Program-made: the position numbers and the translations under genes | Origin: DATACN01 sp038215095 | GTDB taxonomy: Bacteria > Actinomycetota > Thermoleophilia > Solirubrobacterales > Thermoleophilaceae | Length of the DNA: 33,426 nt | Reading direction: 5' to 3' | NCBI GenBank assembly: GCA_038215095.1 | Contig: JBBQRG010000031.1 | Span: 1-33,426 of the forward strand | Shown here: positions 7,390 through 13,666 of the stretch, piece by piece | Position numbering within the stretch: position 1 is the first letter of the stretch | How the letters are laid out: every line of letters begins with the position of its first letter | The notes under the pieces: model-generated | Database searches by the model: none | The model's input: only the letters and a program-made list of their open reading frames with translations | What the model was told of the DNA's origin: nothing

Positions 7390-8555
7390 AGGCGGTCGCC
7401 TGCGAGAACGCGAAGCTCGAGGTCGTCGACCTGCCGGCGCCCGAGCCCGGCCGCGGCCAGGTCGCCATCAACGTCCTGAGTTGCGGCATCTGCGGATCCG
7501 ACCTCCACGCCCGCCACCACGCCGACGAGGCGGCGGACGTGCTCGCGGAGGCCGGCTACGACGGCTTCATGCGCTCCGACCAGCGCGTCGTGTTGGGCCA
7601 CGAGTTCTGCGGCGAGGTGGCCGACTACGGCCCGAAGTGCGCGGAGAAGGTTCCCGCCGGCACACCCGTGGTCGCCCTGCCGCTCACCAGACGCGGCGAG
7701 GAGGTCCACGCGATCGGCCTCTCCGCCGCGGCGCCGGGCGCCTACGCCGAGCAGGTCGTGGTCGAGGAGTCGCTCATGTTTGCTATCCCCAACGGCCTCC
7801 GATCCGAGCTCGGCGTGCTCACCGAGCCGCTGGCTATCGGCTGGCACGCCGTGCGCCGCGCCGAGATCAAGAAGGGCGACGTGGCGATCGTGATCGGCTG
7901 CGGCCCGGTCGGCTTGGCCGTCATCTGCATGCTGAAGGCGCAGGGCGTCCGCACGATCGTCGCGAGCGACTTCTCCCCCGGCCGCCGGGAGCTCGCCAGC
8001 GAGTGCGGCGCTGACGTCGTTGTCGATCCGAGCGAAGAGTCGCCCTACGAGGCCCCCGGAGACCGCGGCCACCTGAAGACCGTGCCCGCCGCCGCAGAGC
8101 TCGCCGTCGCGACGATGGAGAAGCTCAAGCGCCTGCCGGTGCCGTGGCATCACGTCTGGCGGGTCGCGGAGACCCTGGGCTCGAAGCCGAACCACCCCGT
8201 GATCTTCGAGTGCGTTGGCATGCCCGGGATCCTCGACGGCATCATCGGAAGCGCGCCGCTGTTCTCCCGCGTCGTCGTCGTCGGTGTCTGCATGGAGGCG
8301 GACAGGATCCGGCCGGCGATGGCGATCAACAAGGAGATCGACCTGCGCTTCGTCGTGGGCTACACGCCGTTGGAGTTCCGCGACACGCTGCACATGCTCG
8401 CCGAGGGCAAGGTGGACGCTGCTCCGATCGTGACCGGAATTGTCGGGCTGCCGGGTGTGGAGGCCGCCTTCGAGGCGCTCGGGAACCCCGAGCGGCACGC
8501 GAAGATCCTCATCGACCCCGGAAGCTCGGCAGCAGCGCCCACGGACGGGTCCTGA
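7386..8555 (+). CDS. Zinc-dependent alcohol dehydrogenase (MDR family) without the structural-zinc cysteines
   Basis: 389-residue medium-chain dehydrogenase/reductase acting on an alcohol, aldehyde or polyol. Catalytic-zinc signature: CGICGSDLH (Cys36, Asp39) and GHEFCGEV. The Rossmann motif is VIGCGPVGLAV and the cofactor strand ends SDFSPGRR, which places Asp then Ser/Arg near the ribose, so NAD or NADP cannot be settled. The four-cysteine structural-zinc lobe is absent: that region reads PLTRRGEEVHAIGLSAAAPG. Between residues about 215 and 265 it has a longer insertion than usual. ATG 7386 overlaps the NTF2-like stop by 4 nt. Probably under the TetR at 6089-6709. Confidence 0.88.
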   Translation: MKAVACENAKLEVVDLPAPEPGRGQVAINVLSCGICGSDLHARHHADEAADVLAEAGYDGFMRSDQRVVLGHEFCGEVADYGPKCAEKVPAGTPVVALPLTRRGEEVHAIGLSAAAPGAYAEQVVVEESLMFAIPNGLRSELGVLTEPLAIGWHAVRRAEIKKGDVAIVIGCGPVGLAVICMLKAQGVRTIVASDFSPGRRELASECGADVVVDPSEESPYEAPGDRGHLKTVPAAAELAVATMEKLKRLPVPWHHVWRVAETLGSKPNHPVIFECVGMPGILDGIIGSAPLFSRVVVVGVCMEADRIRPAMAINKEIDLRFVVGYTPLEFRDTLHMLAEGKVDAAPIVTGIVGLPGVEAAFEALGNPERHAKILIDPGSSAAAPTDGS

Positions 8556-8589
8556 GGGACAGGGCGTAGCGGGCCCCGAGCCCGCGGAC

Positions 8590-9360
8590 GTGCCGCTTCG
8601 TCCCCCGGTCGCCGAGGGTCTGCGAGCGAAGGAAGGTCGCCAGAACCGCGACCACTCCAGCGCAAGCGGCAAGGCCGAACGCCGCGGTCGGCCCCGCGTG
8701 CTGCGATCGCTGCGCGACGCCATCCGCTCGGGGCGGCTCAGCGCCGGCGAGCGGCTCCCCTCTTCCCGGCAGATGGCTCAGGAGCTCGGCGTGTCCAGGG
8801 GTCTCGTGCTCGAGTGCTACACACAGCTCCAGGCCGAGGGCTACCTCAGCGCCCATGACGGCTCGGCCACCCGCGTCGCCGCCGGCGCCCAAAGGGCTCC
8901 TGCCCTCACGCCATCGGCTCCCGTGACGAAGCGGCTGGCGATCGACTTCCGCCCCGGGTGCCCTGACCTCTCGAGCTTTCCGCGCCGTGACTGGATGTGG
9001 GCCCTGCGCGATGTCCACCGGACCGCGCCCGCCGAGGCGCTCGACTACGGCGACCCGCACGGCAGCCTGCGGCTGCGCGAAGTGCTCGCCTCCTACCTGC
9101 GCAGGGTCCGCGGCGCGGTGGCCGACCCTGAGTCGATCGTCGTCTGCACGGGCTTCGCCCAGGGCGTGAACCTCCTCCTGCGTGTCCTGGGCAGCCGAGG
9201 AGTTCGCGTATTGGCGCTCGAGGATCCGGGCGACGTCGACCCGGGCACCGTCGCCCGGCGTTTGTGCCAGCCGCCAGAGCTCGTGCTCGGCTTCGGCGAT
9301 CTCACCCAGAGCTCGATCGAGCGAGGGATCACGACGATCGCCGACCTGCTCCGCGGCTAG
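8590..9360 (+). pseudogene. MocR-type regulator (GntR HTH plus aminotransferase-like domain) with internal deletion
   Basis: About 256 residues from GTG 8590, against 450-500 for intact MocR proteins. The winged-helix part is good (LRDAIRSGRLSAGERLPSSR, QELGVSRGLVLECYTQLQAE). The beginning of the aminotransferase fold is also present (LDYGDPHGSLRLREVLASYL, IVVCTGFAQGVNLLLRVL). After LALEDPGD the sequence jumps within a few residues to what looks like the family's extreme C-terminus (ELVLGFGDLTQSSIERGI). The cofactor-binding core, including the PLP lysine, is therefore missing through an in-frame deletion of roughly 200 codons. It may still bind DNA. The start is uncertain; an ATG at 8440 lies inside the dehydrogenase gene and is unlikely. 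Confidence 0.65.
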
Positions 9361-9443
9361 CTGGCTCGAAGACCGACTGCTCCCACCCCTCGAACACGCT
9401 CGCGATTGCCTGGAGGAACGGCCCGCGGGATACTCAGCAGCCG

Positions 9444-9858
9444 GTGTCAGCACAGAACGTCGAAACGCTTCGGCGCTACCACGAGCGCCTCAACGAGACG
9501 GGCGAGCCACCGTTCGAGCTCCTCCATCCGGACGTGGAGATCCACATGTTCAGGGGCTCTCCCCTACCCGGCCCCTACCGTGGCCACGACGGGATGCACC
9601 AGTGGCCGCCAGGACGTTTTCGACGTGATCGAGGAATGGCGCCTCGAGCTCGACGAGGTGATCACCGGCGCCGACCCGGAAGTGGTCGTGGCCCTGCAGA
9701 GGTTCGTCGGGCGGATGGAGCACACCGATCTCCCGGCGAACTTTCCCCTGGCCGTCGTCGTCCGCTTCCGTGATGGGCTGATAGTCCGCCTCGAGGGCTA
9801 CCGGGAGACGAACGAAGTCCTGGAAGCGGCCGGCCTGAGGGACACGAGACCGTCTTAG
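9444..9858 (+). pseudogene. NTF2-like (SnoaL-like) protein gene broken by a single-base frameshift
   Basis: Frame one from GTG 9444 encodes a typical small NTF2-like start (NVETLRRYHERLNETGEPPF, HPDVEIHMFRGSPLPGPYRG). After GHDGMHQW at about 9605 the coding signal moves to another frame that continues naturally to 9858 (RQDVFDVIEEWRLELDEVI, VRFRDGLIVRLEGYRETNEV). Removing one C at 9606/9607 restores a continuous protein of about 137 residues, reading Q-W-R-Q-D-V across the join. So this is either a recent one-base insertion or a sequencing error. It follows the MocR remnant and overlaps the convergent acyltransferase stop by 4 nt. Confidence 0.75.
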
Positions 9859-10862
9859 AGAAAGGCCGGCCCGCGCTTGACCAGGTTCTCGTACACCTTT
9901 TGCTGAATCGTCTCGCGCACGCGCTCGGAAAGCTCGAATACCAAGGCGCGGTCGGCCGCCGCATCCGGGCCGTACTGCGACGTGTCGATCGGCTCGCAGA
10001 ACTCGATCCGCCAGCGCGACGGCAGCGGCACCACGCCGAGCGGGCCGAGCAGCGGGAAGGTCGGCGTGACCGGGAAGTAGGGAGCACCGATCAGCCGGGA
10101 CACCAGCGGCAGCTCGCCGATCTTCGGGTAGATCTCCTCGCTGCCGACCACCGCCACCGGCACGAGCGGCGCTCCGGTGCGCAGCGCGATCTCCACGAAC
10201 CCGCCGCGGCCGAAGCGCTGGAGCCGGTAGCGGTCCTTGAAGTCCTTGCCCGCTCCCTTCACCCCCTCGGGGAAGACTGCCACGAGCTGGTCCTGCTCGA
10301 GCAGGCGCAGCGCGTTGTAGGGCGAGGCCACCACGCCGCCCACCTTGCGCAGCAGCACCGAGATCCAGGGCAGGTCGAACGCCCAGTTCAGCACAAGGAA
10401 GCGCGGGTGGCGCGGCAGCGGGTGCTCGCGCAGGATCGACATCGCGATCATCGTGCCGTCCCACGGGAGGATCCCGGCGTGGTTCGACACGAGCAGGACC
10501 CGGCCGTGGGCGGGCACGTTGTGCACGCCTGTCGGGGTCACGCGCCACCACGTGTCGTAGAGGAAGTCGAACACCGGCTCGACGAGGTCTGCGAACTCCT
10601 CGTCGAAGCCCCACTCGTCCTCCTGGTAGCTGCCATCGAGACGACGCAGCGCGGCGGCGACGCGGTCGCGGCTCTCGCGCGGGAGGCCGGCGGCTCCGCG
10701 CGCCAGCGCCTCGGGCAGCTCGATGCCGGCGTCGAGGCCCTCGCGCAGGCGCCGCATGAAGCCGAGGGCGGCCCCGGCTCCGGCGGCCGCGTCGCGCGCT
10801 CGCCCCGGCCCGCCGTTCGTGAACGGGGCTCCCGCCCCGGCCCGCGTGCCCTCGCGCGTCAC
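9855..10862 (-). CDS. Lysophospholipid acyltransferase family protein (LPLAT/MGAT-like)
   Basis: 335-residue membrane-associated acyltransferase transferring an acyl group to a glycerol- or lysophospholipid-type acceptor. The His/Asp catalytic block is NHAGILPWDG and the acceptor/phosphate block is FPEGVKGAGKDFKDRY; the spacing between catalytic His and Asp fits the MGAT-like branch rather than PlsC proper. The first about 80 residues are a helical extension. The start is GTG 10862, sharing GTGA with the TGA stop of the upstream SDR gene, so the pair is coupled. The same two gene types sit side by side in mycobacteria (galE2/Rv0501 and Rv0502, from memory), supporting a joint lipid or envelope role. 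Confidence 0.85.
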   Translation of the reverse strand: MTREGTRAGAGAPFTNGGPGRARDAAAGAGAALGFMRRLREGLDAGIELPEALARGAAGLPRESRDRVAAALRRLDGSYQEDEWGFDEEFADLVEPVFDFLYDTWWRVTPTGVHNVPAHGRVLLVSNHAGILPWDGTMIAMSILREHPLPRHPRFLVLNWAFDLPWISVLLRKVGGVVASPYNALRLLEQDQLVAVFPEGVKGAGKDFKDRYRLQRFGRGGFVEIALRTGAPLVPVAVVGSEEIYPKIGELPLVSRLIGAPYFPVTPTFPLLGPLGVVPLPSRWRIEFCEPIDTSQYGPDAAADRALVFELSERVRETIQQKVYENLVKRGPAFL

Positions 10863-11848
10863 CGCGCCACCGCCTGGCGCAGCGGCGACATCAGGCAGCG
10901 GCCGCCCTGCTTCGAGGCGTAGTCCTGCACCGCCGAGACCGTGCTGTGACGCGGGTGGAAGCCCACCTCCTCGACGAGGCGCGTGGTGTCCACCGCGCGC
11001 CCGTAGCGCAGTAGCCGCTGGAAGTCGTCGGAGAAGTCGAGCAGGCCGAGCCGCTTCGCCACGCCCGCGGTCGCGCCGAAGAGGCCAGGCACCACCGGCA
11101 GCGTGGGGCGTCCCGCCAGGCGCACCATGCGCGTCAGCCCGATGGTGCCCTCACCAGCCACGTTCACCGCTCCGCGCACCGGCGCCCGGACCGCCGCCGC
11201 CAGCGCGTCGAGGGCGTCGTCCTCGTGCACGAGCTGGAGACGCGGGTCGAAGCCGAGGTAGGTGGGCACGAGCGGCAGCGACAGGTAGCGCGTGATCTGG
11301 GTGTCGACAGACGGGCCGATGGAGGGTTGATATCGCAGCATCGTGCAGGTCACGTCGGGGTGGCGCCGCGAGTAGGTCTCGAAGTAGTTCTCGATCTCGG
11401 CCACGTCGCGCTGGAAGCGGGTGCGCAGCGGGAACAGGCGCGTCATGCCCTCGTCGAAGAACTGCGGCGCGTGTGGCTCAGCGCCGTAGACCCCGGCCGA
11501 GCCGCGGATCACGATCGTCCTGATCGTGTCCGACTTCTCGCACGCCGCGAGCAGCTGCAGCGAGCCGATCACGTTGATGTCGTGCATCGCGCGCGGGGAC
11601 ATGCCCGGCCCGGGGCGCCGCACGATCTGGTTGTGGACCACGGTGTCCACATCCGTCTGCGGGATCAGCTTGGTGATCACAGGACTGCGGATGTCCGCCT
11701 CGATCAACTCGGTGCGCTCGAGGCCGCCCGCCGGCTTGCGGGTGTCGAGCCCGGCCACGTACTCGAACTCGGGATCGCGCTCCAGCCGCCGGGCCAGCGA
11801 GCCGCCGACATGGCTGCCGACGCCCGTGATCAGGACCCGCCTGCCCAT
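10859..11848 (-). CDS. Atypical NAD-dependent epimerase/dehydratase (GalE2-like extended SDR)
   Basis: 329-residue extended SDR. The nucleotide-binding motif is at the very start (VLITGVGSHVGGSLARRL), with the acidic ribose-binding residue in GLDTRK and a typical DINVIGSLQLLAACEKS helix. The usual catalytic YxxxK is not visible: the aligned place reads FPLRTRFQRDVAEIENYF. The protein may therefore be a binding or atypical enzyme rather than a true sugar epimerase. The start is ATG 11848, immediately after the TAG of the upstream small gene (TAG-ATG). The stop overlaps the acyltransferase start by 4 nt. Confidence 0.82.
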   Translation of the reverse strand: MGRRVLITGVGSHVGGSLARRLERDPEFEYVAGLDTRKPAGGLERTELIEADIRSPVITKLIPQTDVDTVVHNQIVRRPGPGMSPRAMHDINVIGSLQLLAACEKSDTIRTIVIRGSAGVYGAEPHAPQFFDEGMTRLFPLRTRFQRDVAEIENYFETYSRRHPDVTCTMLRYQPSIGPSVDTQITRYLSLPLVPTYLGFDPRLQLVHEDDALDALAAAVRAPVRGAVNVAGEGTIGLTRMVRLAGRPTLPVVPGLFGATAGVAKRLGLLDFSDDFQRLLRYGRAVDTTRLVEEVGFHPRHSTVSAVQDYASKQGGRCLMSPLRQAVAR

Positions 11849-12178
11849 CTAGGACGAGCTGGTGCGCTTGCGGCGCGCTGCCGGCAGCCGCTCCTCGATC
11901 GCGTCGAGGCGGCGCGCGATCCGGCGCAGCTCGGCGCGAAGCTCGCGCATGTCGCCCTGGCTGGCCGGCAGCCGGTCCTCGACCGCGCCCGCCACGGCGC
12001 GCCGGCTCTTCGTGACGCCCGCGCCGGCGTCGCGGACGCGGTCGACCACGTCGTCGAGCGCGCCCTGGGCCCGGTCGCGCCCGCGCTCCGCGGACCCGGC
12101 GCCCGCCTGCACGGAGCGCTCGACCGCCTCGCGGACGGCGTCGGACAGGTCCTTCGGGCTGCTTCTGCGCCTGGCCAT
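11849..12178 (-). CDS. Small coiled-coil protein of unknown function
   Basis: 109-residue charged, Ala/Arg-rich protein beginning MARRRSSPKDLSDAVREAVE and ending in a heptad-like helix (RELRAELRRIARRLDAIEER) plus a basic tail. It resembles the phasin-like protein at 12921-13361 in style (long amphipathic helices), though I see no clear homology. First gene of the operon with the SDR and acyltransferase. The start is uncertain: ATG 12178 has no strong ribosome site, and in-frame GTG codons at 12199 and 12211 are alternatives. It is divergent from the purine nucleoside phosphorylase. Confidence 0.6.
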   Translation of the reverse strand: MARRRSSPKDLSDAVREAVERSVQAGAGSAERGRDRAQGALDDVVDRVRDAGAGVTKSRRAVAGAVEDRLPASQGDMRELRAELRRIARRLDAIEERLPAARRKRTSSS

Positions 12179-12226
12179 CTGAACGCCCAAGTCTCCCACA
12201 AGGGCACTCACCTATCGTCCGCCCCC

Positions 12227-12934
12227 GTGACGCTCGAGCACGAGGTCCGGCCCATCCATCTCAACCCCGCCACCGAGCTGGCGGAGCGCGTGCTGCTGCC
12301 CGGCGACCCGCACCGGGCCTTGGCGGTGGCTCAGGCACTGCTCGAAGCGCCGCTCATGTTCAACCACCGCCGGGGCCTGTGGGGCTACACCGGCACCGCC
12401 CGCGACGGCGAGCTGCTCACGATCCAGTCAACCGGCATGGGCGGGCCAAGCGCGGCGATCGTGTGCGAGGAGCTGATCGCCCTCGGCGCGCGCCGGCTGA
12501 TCCGGATCGGCACCTGCGGCGCGCTCGACGAGGGGGCGGAGCTCGGCGAGCTGGTGGCCGCGTGGGCGGTGCTGCCGGCCGACGGCGCCAGCGGCGCGCT
12601 GGGCGCCGACGGCCTGCTGCAGCCGGACCCCGCCCTGACCGAGGGCCTCGTGACCGCCGGCGCGCGGGCCGTCACGGTGGTCTCCGCCGACCTCTTCTAC
12701 GACCCGCGCCCGGACGCGGCGGACGGCTGGCGCGAGCGCGGGGCCGCCGTCGTTGAGATGGAGGCGGCGGTCCTGCTGCAAGTTTCCTCCCGCCGCGGCG
12801 TGGCGGCGGCCTGCGTGCTGGGCGTCAGCGACGTCCCGGCGGCGGGTGGCTCGCGGCGCCTCGAGCCGGAGGCGCTGGAGCGGCTGGGCGTTGCGCTCGG
12901 CGAAGCCGGCTACGCGGCGCTCAGCCTTCGCTGA
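12227..12934 (+). CDS. Purine nucleoside phosphorylase, DeoD/UDP family
   Basis: 235-residue PNP_UDP_1 family enzyme cleaving a nucleoside with phosphate to base plus ribose-1-phosphate. Landmarks: LLPGDPHRA (phosphate site), RRGLWGYTG, STGMGGPSAAIVCEELI, IGTCGAL, and the ribose-binding Glu in VVEMEAAVLL. The Ser-Asp pair in GVSDVP corresponds to the Asp that protonates purine N7 in DeoD, favouring a purine over a uridine substrate. The start is GTG 12227, with TATCGT (12213-12218) 8 nt upstream and no Shine-Dalgarno, so probably leaderless. Its last 14 bases overlap the convergent phasin-like gene. Confidence 0.88.
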   Translation: MTLEHEVRPIHLNPATELAERVLLPGDPHRALAVAQALLEAPLMFNHRRGLWGYTGTARDGELLTIQSTGMGGPSAAIVCEELIALGARRLIRIGTCGALDEGAELGELVAAWAVLPADGASGALGADGLLQPDPALTEGLVTAGARAVTVVSADLFYDPRPDAADGWRERGAAVVEMEAAVLLQVSSRRGVAAACVLGVSDVPAAGGSRRLEPEALERLGVALGEAGYAALSLR

Positions 12935-13361
12935 CCGTCAGGCGCTCCTGCGCCCGCGAGATGGGCTCCTCTGCGGGCGCCACGGCCTCGCGCAGGGCGG
13001 CGAGGTCACGGGCGATCTCGTCGAGGCGCTCCTGGGTGCTGTCCTCGCCGGTCGCCCCGTCGGACAGAGTGCCGAGGCGCGCCTCGAGCCGGTCGATGGC
13101 GTCCTCGATCCCCTCGAGCCGCTGGGAGAGCGAGCGCAGGCGGCGCGTGACGCGCTCGATGTCGGCCGCCGAGGGGATGTTGAGTGCACCCATCGCGGCC
13201 TCCTGCGCCTGTACGGCCTTCTCGCGCGCCTCGAAGGCGCGCGTCAGCGCGCCGTTCACCACCGGGTTGCCGATCAGCTCCTCGGCGACCCGGCCGAGGG
13301 CTTCCTCGCCCTGGCGCGACAGGCGGTCCACGAAGCTCTCGTCGCGGTCGGGGTCGTCCAC
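12921..13361 (-). CDS. Phasin-like / PHA synthase-associated helical protein
   Basis: 146 residues, almost all helical. The segment NIPSAADIERVTRRLRSLSQ followed by RLEGIEDAIDRLEARL resembles the PhaE/phasin motif in which a Leu-x-Ile-Pro-Ser element precedes a long coiled coil. The upstream part (NPVVNGALTRAFEAREKAVQ) is also phasin-like. Such proteins coat polyester or lipid granules; the granule here is unknown and no PHA synthase is in the window. The start is GTG 13361 with TAGGCT (13374-13369) 7 nt upstream, a leaderless layout. Confidence 0.62.
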   Translation of the reverse strand: MDDPDRDESFVDRLSRQGEEALGRVAEELIGNPVVNGALTRAFEAREKAVQAQEAAMGALNIPSAADIERVTRRLRSLSQRLEGIEDAIDRLEARLGTLSDGATGEDSTQERLDEIARDLAALREAVAPAEEPISRAQERLTVSEG

Positions 13362-13666
13362 CGGCCGGAGCCTAACGCACGTCCGCTCCCGCCTCCCGGG
13401 ACTAAACCTCTAGTCGAGCCTTATCCCAGGTTTCCCGGCGGACAGCGGTGGAAAGAAGCGTCTAAGCGCACGACACGGACTGAAGTCCTGGGGAGGGGCG
13501 ACCGATAGACGGAATGAGCCCACGTCCCTGGCCCTCTGACGGTTCCCCTTTGCATACCCACCAGTCACCCGATAGCGTTCGCCCCGCGCAGGCCGCCGAT
13601 GACGGCGTGGGCGCGTCTGAAGGTGGCTCCACACGGGGCTTTGTGGGAGGTCTGGGGATCGCAAGG
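13362..13666 (+). other. 305-bp divergent intergenic region and hydrolase leader
   Basis: Contains the leaderless promoter of the phasin-like gene (TAGGCT, 13374-13369) and, on the plus strand, the folded leader described at 13477-13548. Close to the hydrolase start, CTCCACA and TGTGGGAG can pair around CGGGGCTT (about 13627-13648), tying up the only strong GGGAG stretch. The frame that stays open upstream of the hydrolase start shows no coding character. Confidence 0.5.
13477..13548 (+). promoter_or_regulatory. Kink-turn-containing three-way-junction RNA leader (candidate riboswitch or cis-element)
   Basis: Hairpin GGAC-TGAA-GTCC (13477-13488), then stem P1 GGGGA (13490-13494) with TCCCC (13544-13548). 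P1 encloses hairpin P2, GGGC (13496-13499) with GCCC (13518-13521), and hairpin P3, CGTC (13523-13526) with GACG (13538-13541). P2 contains a textbook kink-turn: one strand GGGC-GA-CCG, the other CGG-AAT-GA-GCCC, giving a three-base bulge followed by tandem G-A pairs. The leader lies about 120 nt upstream of the hydrolase start. Confidence 0.45.

Noticed and set aside
13441..13600. Known c-di-AMP (ydaO) riboswitch before the hydrolase
   Set aside because: The gene context fits, but I cannot find the conserved GGGTGAAT and CCGTCAGCTAAC-type stretches, so I call only an unclassified structured leader.
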